A DNA stretch of 64,000 bases, taken from contig CM047806.1 of NCBI GenBank assembly GCA_026214975.1, positions 104,541,345-104,605,344 of the forward strand, read 5' to 3'. This document shows positions 9,582 through 20,588 of the stretch, piece by piece. Position numbers and translations under genes: made by a program. Position 1 is the stretch's first letter. The number at the start of each line of letters is the position of its first letter. The DNA is from Gentiana macrophylla (taxonomy: Eukaryota; Streptophyta; Magnoliopsida; Gentianales; Gentianaceae). The notes under the pieces are model-generated. The model was not told where the DNA came from, searched no databases, and was given only the letters and a program-made list of their open reading frames with translations.

Positions 9582-10648
9582 CCTGTTGATCAAATTCCAC
9601 CAGCAAGACCTGCTCATCCTTCAGTATTTATGGGCACACCAAGTTCTGTAGCTGATCATGCCTGGTATCTTGATAGTGGAGCCACCAACCATGTAACCTC
9701 ATATTTGGAAAACTTGACTCTAAACACTCCTTATCATGGTACTGATACACTGACAGTTGGTAATGGTGAACATTTATTTATTGAGCACATTGGTCACACT
9801 ATGCTGCACACACATGTTGGTCCTTTAGTTCTAAATGCTGTCTTACATGTCCCACAAATTACTAGGAATTTGCTTAGTCTCTCTAAACTCATGTCTGACA
9901 ATGATATCACTGTTGAATTTACTGATGATTTCTGTTTTGTTAAGGACAAGCCAACAAAGAACATAGTTCTCAGGGGTCAACTCAAGGATGGGTTCTATCA
10001 GATTCTGCCACTGGACAATGAGTCAGATCAGACCTCCCTTCACTCCAAAATCCAATCTAAAGCTGTTTTCCTTAGTCAAGTTCAGTCTGGTGCAGCTAGG
10101 TCTAAGTCTGTAGTAGTAGATGATCAAAATAAGGATCCAAATGTCTGGCATAGGAGGTTAGGTCATCCCTCCATTAGGATCCTGAATCATGTTTTGAATG
10201 ATTGTAACTCTTCTATTAATGGAAAATTAGCTTTTTGTGATGCTTGTCAATTTGGTAAATTTCATGCTTTGCCTCACCCCCCATCCTCTTTTCATGCTGA
10301 TCACTTATTTCAACTTGTTCACACTGATATTTGGGGTCCTGCCCCTGTCAAGTCCACTGAGGGTTTCATGTATTACATACATTTCCTTGATGATTATACT
10401 CGGTTTGCCTGGATTTTCCCCTTGAAAGCTAAATCTGATGCTCTGTCCACCTTTACTAACTTTAAAACTCTGGCTGAAACTCAATTCTCTACCAAAATTC
10501 AGTGTGTTCAATTTGATTGGGGGGGGAATATAGAGTGTTTGAGACATTCCTGAAACAACATGGTATCTTGTTTAGACATCCTTGCCCCCATGACCATGCT
10601 CAAAATGGCAGGGCAAAAAGAAAACATAGACACATTACTGAATTAGGC
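9582..10648 (+). pseudogene. pol: Copia-1 pol, part 1: protease, pre-integrase, integrase core
   Basis: In frame with gag after the TAG. It shows the aspartic protease site WYLDSGATNH, the pre-integrase motif WHRRLGHPS followed by the CDACQFGK zinc-site half, and the integrase core with Asp in HTDIWGP and Asp in QFDWGG. At 10519-10526 a run of eight G shifts the frame by one; the rest (VFETFLKQHGILFRHP...) continues in another frame. The expected catalytic Glu in the motif QNGxAERKHR is Lys here (QNGRAKRKHR). Athila-A begins right after this part. Confidence 0.88.
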
Positions 10649-10653
10649 CTCAC
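10649..10653. repeat. Target-site duplication of Athila-A (left)
   Basis: CTCAC here and again at 25096-25100, directly outside the two Athila-A LTRs. Without the element, the copia-1 integrase frame reads straight through. Confidence 0.93.
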
Positions 10654-12220
10654 TGTTAAGGGTGAATTTATACGATTTATAACGCTATATTCTATGATAT
10701 TTTTCCCCGTATTTGTACTAAATTGCATAAGAAACGTGTGTTTAATGAATATATTGAGTAAATGATATTTCAAAAGAGTTAATTGCAAAATAGGTTGATT
10801 TATGTGCTTTAATTATGTTTTTACGATTATTTGGCGATATTACATTTTGTGGTGTTTTTATATGATGTAGACACATTTTTCAAGGCTCAAATGATGATCA
10901 AAAGAGATAAGAGTCGAAATATATGATGATTAAAAGAGATAATGAAGGCATTGACAAGATGAAAAGAGATAGAGATCAAGAAATCGAAATTGATCATATT
11001 GGATCAAGCGTCGAGTCCCGTCCAAAGTGGGCGGGCGTTTCAAATCCCGAGCAGCGTCGAGGATGGAAAGTTGATTCGGGGAAGTTTGGATCTTCGAGGT
11101 GGATCTTTGGGTGGACGAGCGTCTGATCATGACTCGGCCCGATTTGAAGTTCATATGAAGAATGGACGGGCGTTCAAGGATACTGACGGGCGTCGGTAGC
11201 CGACTTCTTTGAAACCGACTTTAAAATCTATATATAGTCGGGTTTGTTTCTCCACACAAAAGATACCATACACTCATTATTCAAAACCCTAAACCTAAGG
11301 CGGCTTTTTAGGCTGCGTTTTTCTCCTTTTATTCCAGTTTTTATGCACTTTAGATCTAGATTAAACTAGTTACTTTTTATGTACTATTTACGCAAATTCG
11401 AGTTGCTGAGGATGTTTAGATGCTAAAAACTTCAACAAACGAGTATTGTGAAGCCATCCAACGATTGTTGATTTCGTTTTCTTCGGTTATACTGTGAGTT
11501 TTTATTTAAAGGTTGTTTCTTATTCATGTTTATTACGTTTAATTGCTTTTATATCGGAAGATCTGCATGTGTGATTGTTTATTGTTGATGGAAATCTTAA
11601 TAAACCCTAGATCATCATGAATAAGAGTAGTAATTCGAATCTATCATAACGGAAGTTAATAGGTTTAATTGCTAGATTACAAACATAAAGTTTGCACCTT
11701 TGGTTAGGAAACGCGTTAATCTTGCATTGGAAGATAATAGATTAATAGATGAACTTTCTAAGGAATTATGGTTCATGTTTAGATAAGGTGAATCACAACC
11801 TAGATAAAAACCACAACATAATCGAGATAGGAAATCAATGCTCGTTGGATAGGTGGATCAATCCTCGTTTGTTCATTACACACTTGATTTAAATCCCTAA
11901 AACTTGAATTCGTTTAGTTAGTTTACTTTTATTTGCATCTTAGTTTAGTTTAGTATTGAATTGGTTCATGAGCCCGTATCCTTCCTAGCTTTGGATTATA
12001 TCCTCTGTCTAGTTTTATTTTCTGTTTTGTTCGATTTTTATTCACTGTTTAGATTAGTTTCGTGACATAGTTTAGGTTAGACAAAAGCTAGAATCACAAT
12101 CGTTTAGTTCCCCGTAAGATCGACCCGGTATCAACCTCTTTACTACGATCCTTATACTTGAGGGAAACCGGATTTATAAATATTTATTACTTGTTTGCTG
12201 TGCTAGATAAATCCGTGACA
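10654..12220 (+). repeat. 5' LTR of Athila-A
   Basis: 1567 bp, TG...CA bounded. Nearly identical to 23536-25095, except that differences crowd into about 10995-11125, a segment with GACGGGCGT-type motifs. Confidence 0.93.
11164..11195 (+). promoter_or_regulatory. Palindrome pair in 5' LTR of Athila-A
   Basis: GGACGGGCGTTC at 11164 and TGACGGGCGTCG at 11184, starts 20 bp apart. Both are variants of the dyad GGACG-NN-CGTCC found throughout the non-coding parts of this element. Function unknown. Confidence 0.6.
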
Positions 12221-12226
12221 AGTTTT

Positions 12227-12244
12227 TGGCGCCGTTGCCGGGGA
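12227..12244 (+). promoter_or_regulatory. Primer-binding site of Athila-A
   Basis: TGGCGCCGTTGCCGGGGA lies 6 bp after the 5' LTR, a sequence typical of Athila/Tat-group primer sites. Athila-B has a near-identical site on the minus strand. Confidence 0.85.
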
Positions 12245-12539
12245 ACCGGACGGTTGTCTAGTTTTTGTTTTCTGTTTTTCTGTTTGTTTTTTTTCCTGTT
12301 TTATTTCGTTTTAAATTCCCGTTTTTAGTGATAAATGTTTTAGTAATTAGTTAATTAAGGTTTTAGCTTAGGGTTTAAGGTTCTCTTGTGATTAGTTTTT
12401 TTCTCATCTTTTCTTGTATCTGTTCTTTTCTGCAATTTTTTTCTTTTCTGTTCTTGTTTTCCCGTTTCTAAACGGACGTCTGCAAAATTGGCCGCCCGCC
12501 ATTGGAAAGTCTTCGTTCCTGAACCACTTTTATTCACTT

Positions 12540-12668
12540 AGACGAGCGTCCATAAGATTTGAACGCCCGTCCAAGTATTCTGTTTTTCAGACGAGCGTTT
12601 GGACCACTAAACACCCGTCCGATCTCAATTTCATCCGGACGCCCGTCCAAACTCTTGGACGTCCGTCT
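12540..12668 (+). promoter_or_regulatory. Three palindrome pairs in the Athila-A leader
   Basis: Dyad copies start at 12540, 12561, 12589, 12609, 12637 and 12657. Within pairs the spacing is 21, 20 and 20 bp; pair to pair it is 49 and 48 bp. Typical copies are GGACGCCCGTCC and AGACGAGCGTCC. A more diverged pair may precede them near 12474-12501. The array lies between the primer site and gag. Confidence 0.65.
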
Positions 12669-12784
12669 GGTCCTGTTTTCTTTTCTTCTTTCCCATTCCT
12701 TTCTTTAGGCTTTTAATTTTTAGTTCAGGCTTTTAATTTCTTAGTTTTTTTTAGGCTTCTTTTTACATGTTTTTGGTCCGGTTT

Positions 12785-14491
12785 ATGCAAACTCGGAGTC
12801 GAAAGGGACCATTATTATACACCCCTGACCCCGAGTTAACCGTAGTCCGGCCAAACAGGCGGATTTTCCGTTCTGCGGTTCTGGCAGACAGAGCCGAGCA
12901 AGATCTTGAAGATCAATTAGCAAAGGAAATCGCGATTTTGTTATAATGGCGCTAATAATAGGCGTCGTTGGCGGACTACGCCATGCCGGCGAAGTCAAAG
13001 TCAACCCGGCTATTGTTATTCCGACCATTACCGCACAAACCTTTGAGTGAAGCCAGGACTTATCCAGATGATGCAGCACGCATCAATTTTTCTCGGCTAT
13101 CAATCAGAGAATCCGCATACCCACTTACACACATTCTTAGAGATATGCGGTACTACACGCATCCAAGGAGTAAGTGAGGATGCTATCAAGCTAAAACTTT
13201 TTCCTTTTTCTTTGAAGGGAGAGGCAAAAGAGTGGTACACCTCTCTCCACTCTGAATCTATCACCACACAAATTTGAACTTGAAAGAGAATTTCTAAGTC
13301 AATACTTTCCACCTTCAAAGATGACCCGGTGTTTGAGCGACATTTTCACATTCTATCGAAAGAAAATGAGTCGTTCTTTGAATGTTGGAAGAGATTCAAG
13401 TCTCTTCTCGGAAAATGTCCCCATCATGGCTTGCCTTTGAAAGGCAAGTCAATACATTCTTCGAGTGGATTGACCGAGCTTACAAAAGGCATGGTCAATA
13501 GCTCTTTCGGTGGGGCATTGGAAGAAAACACCGGAAGAGGATGGGCTTTGTTTGAGGACATTGCAAAGTATAACTATGCCCCTCTTATCAAGCAATTCAA
13601 GCTCCTCCTCCTCCCAAGGTTGAGGAAGTCAATTTGCAAAGTTTGATCGCCATCTTTGTAGAAGCAGATGGCAACACCTCCGATTTCAATCCTATAAATC
13701 AAACTTCTCCTTTTCCACGAACCCTCGGTGTTACGTATTGCGAAAAATTGTTTGTCGGTGGCCATATGAATGGCCAATGTCAATTTAATCCCCCTGCACC
13801 TTATCAAGTGAATGTTGTTCATGATTATGGACAGTACAATCAAGTCACATGTCAGAATTGTGACGAGGTGGGGCACACTTCTAAATTCCGCCTATGAGCG
13901 GATGAGAATGCGGAAGTGAATGCATTCTATGGCCAGAACAATCAAAGGTTCAATCAGTTTCCTGGCCAGGGCAATTTTCAAAACCAAGGGTTTAATCCAT
14001 CTTCAAATTTCAATCCTAATTCGAATTTTAATTCGAATCAGAATTTCAATAGAAACCCTGGGTTTAATCAGAACCAAAACTCGAATTTTTCAAATCCTGC
14101 GCAAAAATTCAATCAGAATTGGCTTTCCAATTCAAACTCTCAATTTCAGAGTCGGCCCAGCCAGCCCTATGCTCCAAATCTCCAAAACTCTCAAAGCTCC
14201 TCCCAATCTAACAATCTTGAAGCCAAGTTAGAGGAGCAAAGCAGGTCAATGAAGAATCTCGAGAGACAAATTGGGCAACTGGCTGAGCAGTTGGCTTCTA
14301 GACCCCCAGGGCAGCTACCCAGTTTCACTGAGAAGAATCCGAAGGGTGGTCAAGTTGCTCAGGCTGACTTGAACAAAGGCCCATGTACTGACCTCGTGCC
14401 ATCAATTCAATACGGTAAAGAGGAGGCCAGTGCAATGAATCTGAGAAGCGGTACTCAGGTTAGTGGTCCTTCCCACCAGGGAAACCACTAG
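12785..14491 (+). pseudogene. gag: Athila-A gag
   Basis: The ATG at 12785 opens a frame that stops at TAA (12944) after 53 codons. Further Gag parts follow in shifting frames: the retrotransposon Gag core with FPFSLKGEAKEWYTSL near 13200 and CPHHGLPLKGK near 13420; a zinc knuckle near 13850 reading CQNCDEVGHTSKFR, where the final Cys of CX2CX4HX4C is Arg (CGC); and an open 191-codon tail (13916-14491) that is Asn/Gln/Phe-rich and then coiled-coil-like (LERQIGQLAEQLASRPPGQL, an Athila-type Gag signature). At least four frame breaks make it non-functional. Confidence 0.85.
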
Positions 14492-14990
14492 CCCCTCCTG
14501 CCATTGATAAGGCGGAGAGGGAAGCCGAGCACCTACACTCCCTCAAGCTGCAAGAGAAAACTCAGGTGGCTGATCCCCGAGGGGTGGAAAAGTTTGGAGA
14601 TCCTCAGTGGCCGATCCTCGAGGACTGAAAAAGCAGCGAAAGTCGGAGGTTTGATCCACGACTACTAAGAAATCTGAAAAAGCTGTTCGTTGGAAGGATC
14701 TCAAGACAGAAGTTGTTAGTGCATCCTCAAAGAAGGTTTCTCTCGAGGATGACCTTAAGAAACTTCCATTCCCACCAAGAAAGAGCAACATTCCCTTGAT
14801 TGAGGATAAGAAGTATGAAAAGGTGCTAAACCTTTTAAAAATACTCAGTGAATCTTCCATTATCGATGTCTTGGTCGAGATGCGTAAGTATACAAAATTT
14901 ATCAAGGATGTTGTGTCTTGAAAAAGAAACTAGCAGGCATTGAAAGGCAAATTGGCGAGGATTGTTCCATGATTAATTATGAAAACTTAC
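14492..14990 (+). other. Athila-A gag-protease linker, frame-broken
   Basis: Continues the gag-pol linker in fragments, charged and rich in Lys and Glu (for example FPPRKSNIPLIEDKKYEKVL-like coding near 14770-14830). No catalytic motif. Confidence 0.45.
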
Positions 14991-15445
14991 CAATTAAAAG
15001 AGGTGACCTGGTAAGTTCGTACTTTACAGTAGTAATGGGAGGACTAGTTTTCCTAAATCTTTGTGCGATCTAGGTGCCTCTATAAGCCTTATGACAATGT
15101 CTCAGATGCAAGCATTTCGGTTTACAAAGCCTTCTAGAACCCACTACTATGAGTTTACAATTCGCTGATAGATCTTCTAAGAAAGCTTCAGGGATCCTAA
15201 AAGACGTTTTGGTTCAGATTGATAGATTTACCTTTCCAGTCGATTGGTATGTTTTAGATATGGAGAAAGATGAAAATGTCCCCCTGATTCTTGGAAGACC
15301 TTTCTTATCTACAGCTAGATCCCTCATCGATTGCGATGGTGGGCACGTGACTATCCGAGTTGGTGATCAAGAGGTGAGTTACAATGTCTTAAAGTCCATT
15401 CAAGTACCCTCTGGACCCCAACCGGCTTTTCCATTGATTATATGA
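14991..15445 (+). pseudogene. pol: Athila-A aspartic protease
   Basis: LCDLGASISLM is encoded near 15061-15090; this is the active-site region, with DLGA in place of the usual D-S/T-G, a variant I associate with Athila-type proteases. The body follows in the open frame 15149-15445: SGILKDVLVQIDRFTFPVDWYV, then LILGRPFLSTARSLIDCDGG, the C-terminal flap and ILGRPF signature of retropepsin-like domains. The active site and the body are in different frames, so the protein is broken. Confidence 0.8.
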
Positions 15446-15601
15446 TGAGATGATTTCATTGATTGTATGGATAGACAAGTCATGGTGTAGAAGCGGAATA
15501 TGAGCGATTAGTTGACAACCTAAATACTCATGGTGTGGTTAATCTAGATCAATTAGCGGTGATTTTGAGGAAGAATTATTCGAAGGAGAAGCTTTGATGC
15601 A

Positions 15602-17076
15602 GTGGGACCACAGAGTAAACTCAGCGATATTGAGTTGAAAAGTGGAGATCTCAAGTCTAGTTTAGAAGACCCCCCTGCAGATTTAGTGCTAAAGCCGTTG
15701 CCTAAACATCTCAAGTATGTGTTTTTAAGAGAAGGTGACAAGCTTCCACTGATTATATCTGCCAAGCTTTCTCGTTTAGAGGAAATGAAACTTATCAACG
15801 TCTTGAAGAAAAATGAAGAAGCCTTTGGTTGGCAGGTAGGAGATATCAGAGGGATATCTCCGGACATCTGTATGCATAAGATCAAGACAAATGAGGGTGC
15901 GAAGTGTATTAGACAGCCCCAGAGGAGGCTCAACCCTCATATGCAAGAGGTTGTTAAAAAGGAAATCATCAAACTTCTGGACATGGGAATCATTTATGCC
16001 ATCGCGGATAGTGAATGGGTTTCCCCGACTCAAGTAGTTCCCAAGAAAGGTGGAATTACGATTGAGAAGAATGAGAAGGAGAGGAAATTGCATTCAGACT
16101 TGTCACTGGTTACAGAGTCTGCATCGATTATCGAAAGCTCAATGAGGTAACCATGAAAGATCACTTCCCCTTCCATTCATTGACCAGATGCTCGGCGCCC
16201 TGGCGGGACACGATTCTCTCGCTTCTAGATGGATATTCAGGATACTTCCAGATACCCATTGATCCGGTGACCAAGAAAAGACCACCTTCACTGCCTTATG
16301 GTACATTCGCTACTGCACGAATGCCATTCGTCTCTGCTGAATGCCCCAGCTACATTTCAGCGATGTATGCTAGCTATCTTTGACGGGCTTGTAGAAAAGT
16401 GTATGGAGATTTTTATGGACGATTTTTCGGTTTTTGGTCAATCTTTTGATGATTGCCTTGACAATCTTGATCAAGTGTTATCCAGATGTGTGGAAAAGAA
16501 CTTAGTACTTAATTGGGAAAAATGCCATTTCATGGTAGATGAAGGAACAGTTCTTGGCCACAAGATCGCAGCCAAAGGTATAGCAGTCGACAGGGCAAAA
16601 GTGGAAGCTATCGAGAAGATGAGCTATCCTAAAAATGTGCGCGAAGTGAGAGGCTTTCTTGGACATTTCGGCTTCTACAGAAGGTTCATTCAAGACTTCT
16701 CCAAGATAGCCAAGCCCCTGTCCACTTTACTAAAGGAAGACGTTGAGTTTAATTTTGATGAGAGCTGCAAGCAAGCGTTTGAGGAGCTTAAGGATCGTTT
16801 AATATCTGCTCCAATTCTTATTTCGCCGACTGGAACCTACCGTTTGAGCTTATGTGCGACGCATCAAACTATCTTTGTTGGTGCCGTTTCAGGGCAAAAG
16901 ATCAAGGAAGTTCGGCCTATCTATTACGCCAATCACACATTGAACCCTCTCAAGTTAACTATACCACTTTGAAAAGGAGCTTTGGGCGTAGTTTTGCTAT
17001 GGACAAGTTTTCAGAGTTACTTGTTAGGAGCTCAAGTGATTGTGTGGACTGATCACGCCGCCTTGCGTTATCGATG
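15602..17076 (+). pseudogene. pol: Athila-A reverse transcriptase and RNase H
   Basis: RT begins with the pre-RT region (LNVLKKNEEAFGW-like, near 15790-15830) and the thumb-side motif QRRLNPHMQEVVKKEI (near 15920-15965). The catalytic motif FMDDFSVFG is encoded at 16411-16437, inside the longest open piece (16298-16972), which also has GHKIAAKGIAVD and VRGFLGHFGFYRRFI. RNase H follows in a shifted frame with MCDASNY, the first catalytic Asp region, near 16852. Frameshifts near 16040, 16290 and 16850-16975 separate the parts. Confidence 0.88.
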
Positions 17077-17169
17077 ACCAAGAAAGAGGATAAAACCGCT
17101 TACTACGTTGGATATTGACCTACAAGAGTTTGACGTTCAAATTAAGGACAAAAGGCGTTGAAAGCGTAG

Positions 17170-18661
17170 TGGTGATCACGTTTCTAGAATGTTAAATGAG
17201 GAAAAGGATGAACCGGATGATATAGATCTTTACTTTCCTCTAGAAAATATTATGTTGATAGACGGTTGTCCTCCCGATGTCCCATGGTATTCTTCCATTG
17301 TAAACTACCTTCATGCCCGTTATCTCGATCCGAAATGTCTTATCGAGAAGAAAAAGTTCTTCTCTCGATTTGAAATATTTCGTTTGGGATGAACCTTATC
17401 TTTTAAGATCTCAGAAAGATGGTTTGCTAAGAAGATGTGTTTCGAATCGAGCAACGGGATATTATTGAGCAAAGGCTGCCACAGTGGACCCACCTGGGGT
17501 CACTTTGGTCCGTGGAAAACCGTTGCTAAGATCTTTCAATCCGGTTTCTATTGGCCTACGATCTTTAAAGATCTGTAAGCTTTCAGTAAAGCTTGTGATA
17601 GGTGCCAAAGAACCGGTACTCTGACAAGGCGTTTTGACATGCCTTTGAAACCCATCCTAGAATGCGAAGTCTTTGATGTATGGGGTATCGATTTTATGGG
17701 ACCATTCCCATCATCTTGCGGTAATAAATACATCTTAGTCTGCGTAGACTACGTGTCTAAATGGGTGGAGGCTCAAGCCACTCCTCACAATGATCATAAA
17801 ACGGTCATGAAATTTCTAAAGAAGAATATCTTCGTGAGGTTTGGATGTCCGCGCGCCTTGATCAGTGATGAAGGGACGCATTTCTGCAACCGACCCCTAG
17901 AGAAAGTTCTCGAAAAGTATGGTGTTCGTCATAAGACAGGAACACCATATCATCCGATGACTAGTGGTCAGGTTGAGAGAAGCAACCAAAGTATCAAGAA
18001 AATCCTAGAGAAGACAGTCAATAGTCATAGAAAGGACTGGAGTTTGAAGTTGGATGATGTACTTTGGGCATACAGAACTACCTATAAAACCCCTATGGGG
18101 ACATCTCCATATCAAATGGTCTACGGGAAACCATGTCATCTGCCTGTCGAGTTAGAGCATAGAGCTTATTGGGCTACAAAGTTTCTGAACTTTGATTCCC
18201 AATCTTGTGGACAACATCGACTGCAGCAGTTACATGAGTTAGACGAATTCAGACTCCAGGCCTATGAAAGTGCCAGGATTAGTAAAGATAAGAGGAAGCT
18301 ACTCCACGATGCTAAGATTAAGAAGAGAGAATTCCATGTCGGCGAACAAGTTCTTCTATACAATTCCAGGTTACATTTGTTTCCTGGAAAGTTGAGGACA
18401 CGTTGGTCCGGCCCCTTCGAGATTCTCCAAATCATTCCTGGAGGCGTTCTAGAACTTCGTGGTTATAGTGGTGACCCGTTTCGGGTGAATGGCCAGAGGT
18501 GCAAGCACTATATTGGTGAACCTAAAGAGAAACCTCTGACTGTCCGTTGCCTCGATATCCTTGGGTGTGGTGCTACAGAAGTCGAAGAATTCGATGAGTC
18601 TTCACCCAACCTTTGCTTTCGTGAAGGAGGGTCAGTAGTGGTCCTTCTAAAGAAATTCTAG
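17170..18661 (+). pseudogene. pol: Athila-A integrase
   Basis: The HHCC zinc-binding part (17180-17640) is split among frames; [13 protein letters not shown] is recognisable near 17592-17630. The catalytic core and C-terminal domain are open for 340 codons (17639-18661): Asp in [10 protein letters not shown], Asp in LISDEGTHF and Glu in SGQVERSNQ give an intact D,D,E triad, followed by [15 protein letters not shown] and a C-terminal domain with [12 protein letters not shown]. The DDE core is the best-preserved coding piece of this element. Confidence 0.9.
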
Positions 18662-18675
18662 CTGGTAGTTGGGAT

Positions 18676-18885
18676 ATGGAAGAATTGGAGAGGGAGCGTC
18701 AGTTGAAGCGTCATCAGAGGGCTCAGAGAATGAAGAGGTCACCCATGGGGAAGTTCAAGCGTATTTGGAAAGCTATTAAAGATTTCACCCCATGTGTGAG
18801 ATGCTGTTTCTGCAGCCACACTACTGATCAGAGCTTACACGAGGTAGTGGCTGGCAGAAAAGTCAAATGGCCTGACCCAGGCTGA
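18676..18885 (+). CDS. Small basic ORF after Athila-A integrase, unknown
   Basis: A 69-codon frame starting 14 bp after the integrase stop. It is basic (ERERQLKRHQRAQRMKR) and contains a cysteine cluster CVRCCFCSH. It could be a decayed C-terminal extension of pol. No known function. Confidence 0.3.
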   Translation: MEELERERQLKRHQRAQRMKRSPMGKFKRIWKAIKDFTPCVRCCFCSHTTDQSLHEVVAGRKVKWPDPG

Positions 18886-19700
18886 GTTTTCAACGGTGTC
18901 GAGCTAACGACATTAACCAAAAGCGCTACTAGGAGGCATTCTAGATATCCCTTATTATATTAGTTAAATTCTGTTCATGCTGTTAGTGTTATATTTATTT
19001 AAGTTTTAGTTTAATTAAGTTTTAGCTGACTAAGTTTTTCTATTTATATCTGTCAGTTAGTGTGCTTTTTAGATATGGATTACGGAGTTCTTCCTGAGGA
19101 GTTCCCCATCATTAGTCGGATCCCACGATTATGATGGTGATGGACCAGGAGGCACTATAGTCTTGCATGTAGATTTTGAGCTTAGTACCCGCACGAAGAC
19201 CATCACCTATGTTCTCATTGTCCCCATCTGTTCGGGAGGTAGTGACTTCACCATCGCTGGAGCTACTGAGGAGCTATAGGACGTCCATATACGGTCCTAA
19301 ATGACCCTATCTTGTGAGATCTAGCTAGCTGGTACTACAAAGCTTCACATTTTAGAGGTTTAGAGGTATTTGGAGATGACCTGGGGCGTACAAGACGACT
19401 ATGATTTCCCTCCTCGCTATTGATATGCTTCGTCGTCTCATCCGTTTGGTGGATTGGGACGAGATTTATGCAGACTAGCGTTAGTTAGGTTTGTTTAAAT
19501 CGAGCAAACGACGTAAAACAAAAGCGCTTTGTGGGAGGCAACCCACTGTTTTCTATTTGTTTTTATTTATTTTCTAGTCACTTTATGTACTTTGTTTGAT
19601 TTAAAGTTGTATTTTTGAAGTTTTAATTAAGTTTAATAAGAGATGTACTTTTGAATTTGGGTTGTATGGAATTTTATGATTTTTGCACTTTTGCCTGCTG
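18886..19700 (+). other. Athila-A post-integrase spacer with duplicated conserved block
   Basis: Non-coding. A block resembling GAGCTAACGAC..TTAA..AAAAGCGCT..GGAGGCA occurs twice, near 18900-18940 and near 19501-19543. I recognise this kind of block from the region downstream of integrase in plant Athila-type elements. A short version is seen in Athila-B near 47722-47745. Confidence 0.5.
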
Positions 19701-19903
19701 GGACGCCCGTCCAGACAACCGGACGCCCGTCCGCTATGCCAATCCTTAGACGAACGTCCACTACGCCTGGACGCCCGTCTGATATTTTCCCTCCAATCCT
19801 GTATGTGATTTAAACTCTTGGACGAGCGTCTACTAAACTGGACGCCCGTCCAGTTCATCTGATTTTCCAGTGGACGGCCGTCCACTGAGTTGGACGAGCG
19901 TCC
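19701..19903 (+). promoter_or_regulatory. Four palindrome pairs upstream of Athila-A ORF3
   Basis: Dyad copies start at 19701/19721, 19749/19769, 19820/19840 and 19872/19892; each pair is spaced exactly 20 bp. Exact GGACGCCCGTCC occurs at 19701, 19721 and 19840; variants include GGACGAGCGTCC and GGACGGCCGTCC. TATATATACCC follows at about 19914, so the array may flank a second promoter for the downstream ORF. Confidence 0.65.
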
Positions 19904-20588
19904 ACACTCTGTCTATATATACCCTTTCTTCGAATGAACCTTCACTTTTCAGGATATTCAAACGCGAAAAACGGTTTCTCTTCCTCCTTTTGCCCTAAAT
20001 TCCTCCATTCTAAACCATTTTGAGCGATTCTAAGTGCTATAGACCGCTTTTGATGCCCTCTCTTCGATTTTCATAACCAAAACTCCCAACACGCTATATT
20101 TTTGGAGAATCAGCACCCATTGTAGTCCGACTTTTAAGAGAAAAAAATCCGATTTTTGGAGGCCATTTGGACTGATCTTCATCTCGATCAGCATCTACTC
20201 ATCTTACTCGGAAAGTTAGTAAAAACTTTTCTCGATATTGTTCACGTTTTTCTGAGTTCGATCTTTGGGTCGGCTCGTTCACTTGAATGTCATCTTATTT
20301 GTTTTCTTTCTTTCGTTTTTGATTCTTGACTCTTGTTGGTTGATGTTGTTGATGATGAATGGGTTGGTTATTGATCATGGATGGTTGTGGTTGTGGTTTG
20401 GTTGATTTGAAATCCCGCTTTGGATGTTAAACGGGTATCTTTTGTGGGTATTGGGATTGTTTGGTGTAGACTAGGCTTGAAAATGGTTCATAAGAAGGAG
20501 TTGTGAAGCGACACGGGAAGGGCGTAGCTAGGAGGCCGGGAAAAAGCGCAAAGAGTTCGACCCAACCTTAGTTGATCCCAACCGAGGT
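19904..20588 (+). other. Possible leader of Athila-A ORF3
   Basis: Starts with TATATATACCC and continues as pyrimidine-rich then G/T-rich sequence without a long ORF. It could be the 5' UTR of a subgenomic or internally promoted ORF3 transcript. This is inference from position only. Confidence 0.35.

Noticed and set aside
19601..19885. 94-codon minus-strand ORF through the palindrome cluster (Arg/Ser/Gly-rich)
   Set aside because: Its composition comes from translating repeated GGACGCCCGTCC words. It lies antisense in a non-coding spacer.
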